A DNA stretch of 9,795 nucleotides, taken from the NCBI GenBank assembly GCA_003511465.1, contig DOID01000035.1:1-9795 (forward strand). Direction: 5' to 3'. A program made the position numbers and the translations under genes. Below, in pieces: positions 1 to 6,382 of this stretch. Each line of letters starts with the position of its first letter. Position 1 is the first letter of the stretch. The notes beneath the pieces were generated by a model. That model had not been told where the DNA came from. It did not search any database and saw only the letters and a list, made by a program, of their open reading frames with translations. This DNA comes from Bacillota bacterium. GTDB taxonomy: Bacteria > Bacillota > UBA4882 > UBA10575.

Positions 1-2
1 TT

Positions 3-830
3 GGCATACTCTTGGCATTCGTTTTTAGCCGGAGTAGTCTTTCGCCGACCAAGGAAGAGAAAGTGATGGCTGGGTTTAACGATCTAATTGCCCAAGAGGA
101 GATAGCGGTAGGGGAAGTGATCGCCTACGTGGATACGTATGTCGGGGAAGTCTCAAGGGAAAATGCTGCTAAGCTTGCTTTAGGCTTGGAACAAGTGCAA
201 AAAGATCAACTCTCTGCTTGGCAGAGGCTTTATGAAGACAGCGCTTTACAGGAAGAGATGGCAGCAGTTTATCAACGCCACTGGTCGCTGGATGATTTAA
301 AGCAAGCCGAGGATGAAACCACGCGGCAAATAGTAGCGAAAACCGTCGCCAGTGGCTATAAAGTCGAGACCGCGGAAGGGACCTTCTTCCCAGTCATCGA
401 CTATACCTTCTATCAAAAATACTACGAAGTGATGACGGCGGATGTAAGGGCTTATTTTACCCTGATGGCAGTGGAATCGGAGGCGACACCGGTGAAAGAT
501 GCGGCCTTGATGATCAGTTGGGAAGAGATACTCCGTCGAGCCGAGGCGCAGGAAAAGTTTATTGAAGAATATAACACCTCAACCCAGGTCGAGCCGGTTC
601 GACAGCTGATGGAACGTTATATTACCTTTGCGCTTTTTGGATGTAACAATACGCCTTTGTTCAGTTATGATACTAAGGAAATGGATCCTGAAGCGAAGGA
701 AGCATTTGCGGCGTATATTGCGAAGGGGAGCACTGGAGAATTTTCAGCACTGATCAAAGATTATTTCGAGGTACTGGAGAAGAACGATTTTCGCTTAACG
801 GCGGAGGTAGAGGCCTACCGTAAGCAATAG
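3..830 (+). CDS. Unrecognised membrane-anchored or exported protein, 5' end outside window
   Basis: The reading frame is open to the left edge, so the true start is probably outside. The first visible residues, GILLAFVFS, are hydrophobic and look like the end of a signal peptide or membrane anchor; no lipobox cysteine is visible. The rest (about 260 residues) is soluble, acidic and mostly helical in character, rich in Glu, Ala and Lys, with many aromatic residues in the middle. An internal ATG at 66 has a weak AGGAAG 10 nt upstream and would give a cytoplasmic form, but the hydrophobic stretch argues for the longer protein. I do not recognise the family and see no catalytic motif. The gene converges with the IclR gene; the last 16 nt (815-830) are shared on opposite strands, and no terminator lies between them. 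Real coding is likely from length and composition; function is unknown. Confidence 0.7.
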   Translation, partial: GILLAFVFSRSSLSPTKEEKVMAGFNDLIAQEEIAVGEVIAYVDTYVGEVSRENAAKLALGLEQVQKDQLSAWQRLYEDSALQEEMAAVYQRHWSLDDLKQAEDETTRQIVAKTVASGYKVETAEGTFFPVIDYTFYQKYYEVMTADVRAYFTLMAVESEATPVKDAALMISWEEILRRAEAQEKFIEEYNTSTQVEPVRQLMERYITFALFGCNNTPLFSYDTKEMDPEAKEAFAAYIAKGSTGEFSALIKDYFEVLEKNDFRLTAEVEAYRKQ

Positions 831-1618
831 CCCAAGGCGCGAGAGATTTGTTCCGCAACTTCCTTTGCTTTTGGGATCAGAACTGCTTCGATTCTTTCCT
901 TAGTCAGGCGACCGGCCGGACCGGAGATGCTTAAGGCCGCGATGCACTGGGCGTCCCGATTAAAAATCGGCGCTCCCACGCACTGCAGGCCGACTTCGTT
1001 CTCCTGGCGGTCGAGGGCAAATCCGTCTGCTTTAACCTGCTGGAACTGCTTACCTAGTTCCAGCGGGTCGGTAATGGTATAATCCGTTTTGGGTGTTAGT
1101 GTTTGGTAGGCCAAATAATCTTGGATGGTTGTTTCTGGTAGGTAAGACAGGAGAATCTTGCCCGCGGCGGTCGCATAAGCATCAATTCTTCGGCCGATAT
1201 AAGAACTACATCTTAAGGAGGTTGGTTGGCTTAAGTTCTCGACCTTATCGATGTAGACGACATCATATTGGTCCAGGATTAGCAGATGGACTGTTTCTCC
1301 CACCGCTTGAGCGAGGCGCTCCAAGAACGGGTGGGAGATGCTGCGTAAATCTAGTTGCTCTAAATAAGCCTGGCCGATCTCGACGAGGTGGAGACCGATA
1401 TTATACTTTCTGGTGTCCGGATCTTGGGCCAGGAAGCCAAACTCCGTTAAGGTGGAGACCAGGTGGTGAAGGGTGGATTTGGGCATACCAAGCGCAGCGG
1501 AGATCTCTTTGATACTAAGACTCCGCTGCGCTTTGGAGATGGTTTCCATTACTAAGATGGCCTTTCTCACCGCATTAACCTTCGGATTTTGTTTTAGGTT
1601 CTTTCCTTCGATTTTCAT
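815..1618 (-). CDS. IclR-family transcriptional regulator, probable KDG/uronate repressor
   Basis: A 267-residue protein with the standard IclR layout. An N-terminal winged helix-turn-helix spans about residues 15-70, with SIKEISAALGMPKSTLHHLV as the recognition region. A C-terminal effector-binding domain follows (about 85-265), with the family-typical stretches GETVHLLILD, YATAAGKILLSYL and SISGPAGRL. IclR proteins are dimeric repressors or activators that bind small carboxylates or sugar acids. Here the gene is last in a leftward unit behind KDG kinase and the aldolase remnant, starting 14 nt after the aldolase stop. It therefore most likely senses KDG or a related uronate intermediate and controls this unit, including itself. 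That ligand is inferred from position only. The ribosome binding site before the ATG is weak (GGTGG directly upstream), suggesting translational coupling. The 3' end overlaps the convergent upstream gene by 16 nt. Confidence 0.93.
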   Translation of the reverse strand: MKIEGKNLKQNPKVNAVRKAILVMETISKAQRSLSIKEISAALGMPKSTLHHLVSTLTEFGFLAQDPDTRKYNIGLHLVEIGQAYLEQLDLRSISHPFLERLAQAVGETVHLLILDQYDVVYIDKVENLSQPTSLRCSSYIGRRIDAYATAAGKILLSYLPETTIQDYLAYQTLTPKTDYTITDPLELGKQFQQVKADGFALDRQENEVGLQCVGAPIFNRDAQCIAALSISGPAGRLTKERIEAVLIPKAKEVAEQISRALGYCLR

Positions 1619-1632
1619 CCACCAACTCTTAC

Positions 1633-1848
1633 TTATTTTCTAGCCGCGTGTACCGCTGCCGTAAATTGCTTAGCTAAAGCGCTGAGTTCATCCCATTTTT
1701 TCGCGGCGATTAGTTTTTTATTAACGAGCGCGCTGCCGACACCCACAAAACTGGCCCCGGCTTTAATAAATTCCCCGACGTTATCCAGATCAACACCACC
1801 GGTGGGGGTCAGTCTTAGCTGTGGCAAGGGGCCTAATATATCTTTGTG
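1633..1848 (-). pseudogene. kdgA: 2-keto-3-deoxy-6-phosphogluconate (KDPG) aldolase remnant, N-terminal two thirds deleted
   Basis: About 70 residues match the C-terminal third of KHG/KDPG aldolases: DILGPLPQLRLTPTGGVDLD forms the phosphate-binding PTGG loop, followed by IKAGASFVGVGSALV and a C-terminal helix ending AARK. Family members are about 205-220 residues, so roughly 140 are missing. The lost part holds the Schiff-base lysine (the FKFFPA-type motif) and the catalytic glutamate, so this piece cannot act as an aldolase. A good ribosome binding site (AAAGGAG, 1855-1861) survives right after the kinase stop, but no ATG follows it. The frame runs back into the kinase 3' end with no stop, and the only start there is a GTG at 1893 inside the kinase. 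The picture is a clean internal deletion joining the old leader to codon ~140. An assembly collapse would look the same. Confidence 0.85.
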
Positions 1849-1854
1849 CTTGCA

Positions 1855-1861
1855 CTCCTTT
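1855..1861 (-). promoter_or_regulatory. Orphaned ribosome binding site of the deleted aldolase gene
   Basis: AAAGGAG immediately follows the kinase stop codon. It sits where an aldolase start would be expected 6-9 nt further on, but the next bases (TGCAAGCACAAAG) contain no ATG, GTG or TTG in the remnant's frame. It marks the left limit of the deletion. Confidence 0.6.
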
Positions 1862-2887
1862 TTATCTTTGGACTCGTCCGGAAGCGTCGCCACCGGCTAA
1901 GGATTGGACTTCCCCGGCGGATACCAGGTTAAAGTCGCCAAAAATGGTGTGTTTTAAACACGAGGCGGCGACGGCGAACTCCAAGGCCTCCTCGGCGGAT
2001 TTCCCGGCGAGTAAGGCGTAGATCAACCCGCCACAGAAGGAATCCCCTCCGCCTACCCGGTCAACGATATGTACATTATAAACCCGCGACCGGTAGTAGT
2101 TTTGGTGATCATAAAGCAGCGCCGACCAGTTGTTGTCGGAAGCGGAGATACTCTCTCTTAAAGTGATGGCTACTTTTTCTAAACCGAAACGGTCGGCCAG
2201 CTCCTTCGCCACCTGCCGGTAACCCGCTTCGTTTAATTTCCCGGTGGTCACGTCGGTACTTGCCGCTTTTATGCCAAAAACCTTTTCCGCGTCTTCCTCA
2301 TTGGCGATGATCACGTCCACATAATCCATTAAGCCGCCCATGACTTGGTTGGCTTTCTCCTGGGACCAGAGTTTTTTTCTGTAGTTTAGGTCAACGCTGA
2401 CTTTCACGCCCTTGGCTTTAGCCGCTTTGACCGCTTCTAAAGTGACTGCCGCCGGCCCGTCTCCCAAGGCGGGCGTGATTCCGGTAAAATGGAACCATTC
2501 GGCGCCGGTGAAGATCTGATCCCAATCAAATTCTCCCGGTTGAGCCTGGGCGATTGCCGAATGGTCACGGTCATAGATTACCTTAGAAGGTCGTTGTGAA
2601 GCGCCCATTTCTAAGAAATAAATGCCCAAGCGCTCGCCACCCCTGGCGATGTATGCAGTATTGACGCCGAATCTCCGCAAGTGATTGACAGCGGCTTGTC
2701 CGATTTCGTGTTGTGGGGTCTTGGTGACAAAGTAGGAATCCAAGCCGTAATTAGCGAGGGATACGGCCACATTTGCTTCCCCGCCACCGTAGACCAGATT
2801 GAACTTTTCTGCTTGGACAAACCTTTCGTACCCAGGAGGCGACAGACGTAACATAATTTCACCGAAAGTAACTACTTTTTTTCCCAT
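1862..2887 (-). CDS. kdgK: 2-keto-3-deoxygluconate (KDG) kinase, PfkB family
   Basis: A full-length 341-residue PfkB/ribokinase-family sugar kinase. It would phosphorylate KDG with ATP to KDPG, the step before aldolase cleavage in uronate, pectin or alginate breakdown. The N-terminal PfkB signature is GGGEANVAVSLANYG (residues 34-48); the C-terminal one is DRVGGGDSFCGGL, with the catalytic base Asp near 282 in GGGD. The stretch LKHTIFGDFNLVS and the C-terminus GDASGRVQR are typical of Bacillota KDG kinases, which is why I prefer this over fructokinase or ribokinase. The ATG at 2887 has GGAGGG 9 nt upstream. The gene heads the unit kinase - aldolase remnant - IclR regulator, expressed from a sigma-A-like promoter at 3011-3039. 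The kinase looks intact although its usual neighbour is broken, so KDPG cleavage would need an aldolase elsewhere in the genome. Confidence 0.92.
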   Translation of the reverse strand: MGKKVVTFGEIMLRLSPPGYERFVQAEKFNLVYGGGEANVAVSLANYGLDSYFVTKTPQHEIGQAAVNHLRRFGVNTAYIARGGERLGIYFLEMGASQRPSKVIYDRDHSAIAQAQPGEFDWDQIFTGAEWFHFTGITPALGDGPAAVTLEAVKAAKAKGVKVSVDLNYRKKLWSQEKANQVMGGLMDYVDVIIANEEDAEKVFGIKAASTDVTTGKLNEAGYRQVAKELADRFGLEKVAITLRESISASDNNWSALLYDHQNYYRSRVYNVHIVDRVGGGDSFCGGLIYALLAGKSAEEALEFAVAASCLKHTIFGDFNLVSAGEVQSLAGGDASGRVQR

Positions 2888-2913
2888 TTTATTGCTCCCT
2901 CCGTATTTAAGCT

Positions 2914-2995
2914 CAGAAATGCCAATTGAGTGGATTCCGGGCTTCAGGCAAGACCAGGGATGATTATCGTTTCATAATATGGAACGGCATTTCTG
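2914..2995. promoter_or_regulatory. Candidate IclR-type operator: paired inverted motif downstream of the kinase promoter
   Basis: A perfect 10-nt inverted repeat is present: CAGAAATGCC at 2914-2923 and GGCATTTCTG at 2986-2995. Each arm has a GGAA/TTCC-type partner nearby. The right one reads GGAACGGCATTTC (2981-2993) and the left one GAAATGCC...GGATTCC (2916-2938). IclR-family sites commonly have GGAA/TTTC half-sites of this kind. Between the arms lies another small palindrome, ATTAT-n6-ATAAT (2963-2978), whose minus strand contains ATGAAAC, as in enterobacterial KdgR boxes. The right arm would lie about 10-20 nt after the predicted start of transcription, a position suited to repression. 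Binding by the IclR protein encoded at 815-1618 is inference. Confidence 0.45.
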
Positions 2996-3010
2996 GGTAC
3001 TGCTGTATTT

Positions 3011-3039
3011 AGTTTATGACTTGTTTTCGAAGATGTCAA
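3011..3039 (-). promoter_or_regulatory. Sigma-A-type promoter of the kdgK unit
   Basis: On the minus strand a perfect -35 TTGACA (3034-3039) is followed, after exactly 17 nt, by TAAACT (3011-3016, four of six matches to TATAAT). Transcription would start near 3004, leaving a leader of about 115 nt before the kinase ATG. The inverted-repeat operator candidate sits in that leader. Confidence 0.65.
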
Positions 3040-3193
3040 TAGGGTGTTGGTAAAAAGCCCGCAGAAAGCTGATAAGGGGGGCTGCTCCACCTTGAATTTA
3101 GTTTATAATAGGGTTATTATATCAATTGCGTTTGAATTTATTGCTCTTAACAAAAACTATACATTAGTAGGTAATCCCATAAACTATAGAGCG

Positions 3194-3202
3194 TGGTACA
3201 AT
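3194..3202 (+). promoter_or_regulatory. Candidate extended -10 promoter of pdxS
   Basis: TGGTACAAT matches the extended -10 pattern TGnTATAAT with one mismatch; no convincing -35 precedes it, which extended -10 promoters tolerate. Transcription would start near 3209, just before the AAGGAGG ribosome binding site. An exact TATAAT at 3104-3109 is an alternative but also lacks a -35. Confidence 0.35.
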
Positions 3203-3238
3203 AGAACAAAAAGCTAGGGAGAAGGAGGAGAAGCCTTC

Positions 3239-4114
3239 ATGGTTAAAAATGCAGCCGGAATAGGCTTAGCGGAAAAATTAAAAGGCGGAGTGATTATGGA
3301 TGTTACCACTCCGGAACAGGCGAAAATTGCGGAAGAAGCTGGGGCAGTGGCCGTCATGGCGTTGGAACGGGTGCCAGCGGATATTCGGGCGGAGGGTGGC
3401 GTGGCCCGGATGTCCGATCCGGAGATCATCCTTCAGATTAAAGAAGCGGTGTCCATTCCCGTGATGGCCAAGGCGCGCATCGGCCATTTTGTCGAGGCGC
3501 AAATCCTGGAAGCGCTGGGGATCGATTTTATCGACGAAAGCGAAGTCCTGACCCCAGCGGATGACCGGAACCATATCGATAAAACTCAGTTTAAAGCCCC
3601 CTTTGTCTGTGGCGCTCGTAATCTGGGCGAGGCCTTGCGGCGGATTAACGAAGGCGCGGTGATGATTAGAACCAAAGGGGAAGCCGGTACCGGTGATATT
3701 GTGGAAGCGGTTAAACATATGCGGACGGTAACCGAAGAAATTGCGGCTTTAGCGAAGACTACGGACAAAATGGTCGTCCAATGGGCTGCCGAGATGCGGG
3801 TTCCGGTGGAACTGTTAAAGGAAACTAAAGCAAAGGAGCGCCTCCCGGTTGTAAATTTTGCCGCTGGTGGAATTGCGATTCCGGCGGATGCGGCTTTAAT
3901 GATGCAACTGGGTTGTGATGGCGTTTTTGTCGGCTCCGGGATCTTCAAATCCGAAAACCCGGTTGCCCGGGCGAAAGCGATTGTCAAAGCAGTGGCCCAC
4001 TTTAACGAACCGCAGATCTTAGCGGAGGTGTCGCGGGGCCTGGGCCCGGCGATGCGGGGTGTATCCGTCGCCGGACTACAGAATGATGACCGGATGGCCG
4101 ACCGCGGCTGGTAA
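3239..4114 (+). CDS. pdxS: Pyridoxal 5'-phosphate synthase, synthase subunit PdxS
   Basis: A 291-residue (beta/alpha)8 enzyme of the DXP-independent vitamin B6 pathway. It makes PLP from ribose 5-phosphate, glyceraldehyde 3-phosphate and ammonia, normally as a dodecamer fed by the glutaminase PdxT. The catalytic residues are in place: Asp21 in GGVIMDV, Lys78 in MAKARIGH (covalent intermediate) and Lys146 in RTKGEAGTG (second lysine). These equal B. subtilis D24, K81 and K149 with an offset of three. The phosphate-binding FAAGGIAIPADAA and GCDGVFVGSGIF are also clear, and the C-terminus DRMADRGW is complete. The ATG at 3239 has AAGGAGG 10 nt upstream. The odd point is the neighbourhood: pdxT, usually next, is absent; the next gene is convergent and starts its 3' end 44 nt later. 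No clear terminator follows. Confidence 0.97.
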   Translation: MVKNAAGIGLAEKLKGGVIMDVTTPEQAKIAEEAGAVAVMALERVPADIRAEGGVARMSDPEIILQIKEAVSIPVMAKARIGHFVEAQILEALGIDFIDESEVLTPADDRNHIDKTQFKAPFVCGARNLGEALRRINEGAVMIRTKGEAGTGDIVEAVKHMRTVTEEIAALAKTTDKMVVQWAAEMRVPVELLKETKAKERLPVVNFAAGGIAIPADAALMMQLGCDGVFVGSGIFKSENPVARAKAIVKAVAHFNEPQILAEVSRGLGPAMRGVSVAGLQNDDRMADRGW

Positions 4115-4158
4115 GGACAAGCTTAGCAAAAGACGCCATGAAGAGCGCTGCAGGGATC

Positions 4159-5444
4159 TTATCGATGATCCGTATTACCGACCTCAAAGCGGTTAACCAT
4201 GTTAATAAGACTTTCAGCCTCAAGTTTCAACGATTCGCTGGAAGAAGCTATTTCTTCTACCATAGAGGCATTGAGTTGAGTAACTTGGTTTAATTGATCT
4301 ATTGAGATCTGTATTTGTTCGGAAGCCTGAGACTGTTCTTTCATGGCGTTTGCTACTTCTGTAATTACCCCAAAAGTTTGGGTTGTGTTTTCCACAATAT
4401 GGTTGAGGATTTCGCCGGATTTATTTACCATCGTATTTCCATGCTCAACCCGATTGACACTTTCGGTTATTAAATTATCAATTTCCTTAGCTGATTCACT
4501 GGCGCGACCGGCTAGGGTTTTCACTTCCGCCGCCACTACCGCAAATCCCCGACCCTGCTCCCCGGCGCGGGCGGCCTCTACTGCTGCATTTAACGCCAGC
4601 AGGTTAGTTTGGAAGGCGATATCATTAACAATTTTTATTATTTCTGCAATCTGATTACTACTGACGGAAATTTGCTCCATGGCGGTAATGGTCTTGGCAA
4701 TCGCATCTTGTCCTTCTTGCACGATATTTAAGGTCTTTTGCGAAATTTGGTTGGCTTGTGCTGAGTTGGAAGCGACATGTTGGATGGAGGCACCCATTTC
4801 CTCAATGGTAGCGGACAATTCTTCCAAAGCAGCTGCTTGTTCCTGCGTACGTTGGGAGAGATCCTCATTACCGTTGGCAATTTGGAGCGAACCATTATTG
4901 ATTTGGGCAGAGGAATTATGTACAAAAAGCATGGACTCTCTTTGTTTGGACAACATCTCATTAAAACCACGGGCAAGCTCTCCGATTTCATCTTTGGTAA
5001 CAATAGAGGTCTCCGCCGTTAGATCGCCCTGGGAAGCTTTATTGAATGGGATAATAGATGCGGAATTGGTTTGAGAATAGAATTGGTGAAGAATAACGCG
5101 GTGAAAATTCCCATGATGATACAACCTATAGCAATTATTCCGAACGAATTGTCTAAGCGGTTAATCACCTGATTAACCCGGTCCATTTCTATACCAACAA
5201 ACCACATTCCGATTACTTTCCCGTTCGCATCTCGGAGCGGGGTGTACCTGGTCAGAAATTGAACGCCAACCACATCCGCTTCGCCGACAAAATCCTGCCC
5301 ATTAATTAAGACGGTATTAGCAACCTCGGGGGCAGCTTTGGTTCCCAAGGCTCTAACCCCATTTTCAAGGGTCACGTTAGTAGCAACCCTAGTGTCACCT
5401 TTTAAAATTGTGGCCAAAGCGCCTGTTTGCTGCTTTTGTTTCAT
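4159..5444 (-). pseudogene. Methyl-accepting chemotaxis protein, N-terminally truncated and frameshifted
   Basis: Chemoreceptors sense ligands outside the cell and control the CheA kinase inside. Reading leftward, the remnant begins within a Cache-type sensor domain: TGALATILKGDTRVATNV, then FLTRYTPLRDANGKVIGMWF. A second membrane helix (FGIIAIGCIIMGIFTALFF), a HAMP domain and the long helical signalling domain follow; the hairpin tip carries IAFQTNLLALNAAVEAARAG and GRGFAVVAAEVKTLA. Two lesions are visible. The first membrane helix and the start of the sensor domain are missing; an in-frame TAA lies 10 codons before the first visible Met. A single base is missing around 5053-5057 in HAMP. 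Restoring one base gives KPIPHLIIPFNKASQGDLT, exactly the normal HAMP spacing. Without it, the sensor half ends early at 5019. The signalling half (about 5057 to 4159) is otherwise intact. There is no C-terminal CheR-binding pentapeptide. Confidence 0.88.
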
Positions 5445-5460
5445 TTCTCGTGGGCGCGGT

Positions 5461-5571
5461 GGTACTTTTGCTTACGGTTTGCTTGGCCTACAGCGACATC
5501 CGATGAATCTTTGGCGTTGTTTGGGAGTTGGATTACTGTTGTTAGGTGTGGCGATTATCAGAAGCAAATAG
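5461..5571 (+). pseudogene. C-terminal remnant of a DMT-superfamily transporter (YdcZ/DUF606-like)
   Basis: The frame ending at 5571 reads GLLGLQRHPMNLWRCLGVGL followed by LLLGVAIIRSK. This is the typical last part of small DMT-family membrane proteins of the YdcZ type: a loop '(D)HFGLxGLxxxPLNLWR', then the last membrane helix and a basic tail. Only about 35 residues exist; the whole family protein is about 150. Upstream the frame becomes non-membrane sequence and lies across the broken 5' end of the chemoreceptor on the other strand. The two genes were therefore probably divergent neighbours whose facing 5' ends were lost in one deletion. The family call rests on a short stretch. Confidence 0.55.
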
Positions 5572-5672
5572 ACCATCCGAATAGGTAACTCTTTCTCTTC
5601 GTCCAACGTCCAATTAGTAATGGGGAAATTAGGCTGGAAAAGGACATTAGAAAAAAGGACAGGAGAATGGAA

Positions 5673-6311
5673 ATGAACAAACGTAAGCAAACCTTAGGGG
5701 AAGAGATTACCAACGCTGTTTCACACGGGGTGGGTTTAGGACTGGCTGTGGCTGCCTTGGCGGTACTGGTTGTGCTTGCCAGTAGATACGGTGATGTTTG
5801 GTATGTAGTAGGTTTTGCCATCTATGGCGCAACTTTAGTGATCCTTTATCTATCATCCACTTTGTACCATAGTTTTCCTGAAGGAAAGGTGAAAAGGGTT
5901 TTCCGCCTTTTTGACCATGCTTCAATTTTTTTATTGATTGCTGGTACCTATACCCCGATAACCCTAATTAAGCTCCGGGGGACAGTGGGTTGGTCCCTCT
6001 TCGGGCTCATCTGGGGCCTGGCGATCATCGGGATTATCTTCAAAATATTTTTCATTGATAAATACCGAATCCTCTCGACCCTACTCTACATTGCCATGGG
6101 CTGGCTGGTGGTGGTTGCCCTCAAACCGTTACTGGAGGCCTTAAACCATACCAGTATCCTCTTTTTGCTCATCGGGGGAGCGCTCTATACGCTTGGTACC
6201 ATCTTTTATGCGTGGAAGGGGAAGAAGTATGCCCACGCTGTTTGGCACCTCTTCGTCTTGGCCGGGAGTATCTGCCATTTCTTTACTATGTTGTTTATGC
6301 TACCTGCGTAG
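5673..6311 (+). CDS. trhA: Hemolysin III family / PAQR-type membrane protein (TrhA-like)
   Basis: A seven-helix integral membrane protein of about 212 residues, the usual length for bacterial PAQR (hemolysin III, YqfA/TrhA) proteins, which in bacteria are linked to membrane fluidity homeostasis. The conserved metal-site motifs are present: SSTLYHSF after the second helix, FDHASIFLLIAGTYTP in the third/fourth helix region, and HAVWHLFVLAGSICHF near the C-terminus. These supply the Ser, Asp and His residues that form the zinc site in this superfamily. Two starts compete. The ATG at 5667 follows AAAGGA by 7 nt, and the ATG at 5673 follows AGGAG by 7 nt. I prefer 5673 because AGGAG is the more canonical site and is too close to 5667; the difference is two residues. 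No convincing promoter is visible between the transporter remnant and this gene. Hemolysin activity should not be assumed from the name. Confidence 0.92.
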   Translation: MNKRKQTLGEEITNAVSHGVGLGLAVAALAVLVVLASRYGDVWYVVGFAIYGATLVILYLSSTLYHSFPEGKVKRVFRLFDHASIFLLIAGTYTPITLIKLRGTVGWSLFGLIWGLAIIGIIFKIFFIDKYRILSTLLYIAMGWLVVVALKPLLEALNHTSILFLLIGGALYTLGTIFYAWKGKKYAHAVWHLFVLAGSICHFFTMLFMLPA

Positions 6312-6326
6312 GAAAGAGCCCTAGTT

Positions 6327-6365
6327 AAAAAAAGGCCTTGTCCTTTACCTTGCGGACAAAGCCTT
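6327..6365 (-). terminator. Rho-independent terminator of the spore coat gene
   Basis: Arms 6332-6343 (AAGGCCTTGTCC) and 6354-6365 (GGACAAAGCCTT) pair over 12 positions with one mismatch around a 10-nt loop. Read on the minus strand, the hairpin ends in a run of seven T (6327-6333). It lies 18 nt after the stop of the coat gene. In the plus direction the hairpin also follows the hemolysin III gene but lacks a T-run, so it would work poorly there. Confidence 0.8.
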
Positions 6366-6382
6366 GTTATCAAAGAAAAACT

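Larger units (their letters stand above)
2888..3238. other. Divergent intergenic region between KDG kinase and pdxS
   Basis: These 351 nt contain no gene I can support. They hold the kinase promoter and candidate operator, the kinase ribosome binding site, and AT-rich DNA before pdxS with a candidate extended -10. An 11-nt direct repeat, ATTTAGTTTAT, occurs at 3007-3017 (covering the kinase -10) and at 3096-3106. AAACTATA occurs at 3154-3161 and 3181-3188. These may be protein-binding sites or simply AT-rich chance repeats. Confidence 0.6.

Noticed and set aside
1093..1512. Open frame of 139 codons on the plus strand inside the IclR gene
   Set aside because: It lies wholly opposite a clear IclR protein, has an Arg/Gly/Trp-rich composition typical of antisense frames, and has no ribosome binding site.
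3052..3083. Possible leftward hairpin terminator (AGCCC/GGGCT, followed by TTTT on the minus strand) upstream of the kinase promoter
   Set aside because: Only 5 bp of stem around an 18-nt loop, and no minus-strand gene to its right that would need it.
3214..3987. Several open frames on the minus strand opposite pdxS
   Set aside because: They are antisense to a fully conserved enzyme, and their composition is that of a mirrored coding frame.
4154..4171. GGATC...GATCC palindrome between pdxS and the chemoreceptor, considered as a shared terminator
   Set aside because: The stem is 5 bp with no T-run on either side, and it overlaps the chemoreceptor's last codons.
4343..5074. Open frames on the plus strand opposite the chemoreceptor
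   Set aside because: Serine/alanine-rich frames opposite a helical signalling domain are common by-products of its codon pattern; no start signals are seen.
4159..5571. Mobile element insertion as the cause of the chemoreceptor/transporter break
   Set aside because: No transposase, terminal inverted repeats or target duplications are visible; a simple deletion explains the geometry.
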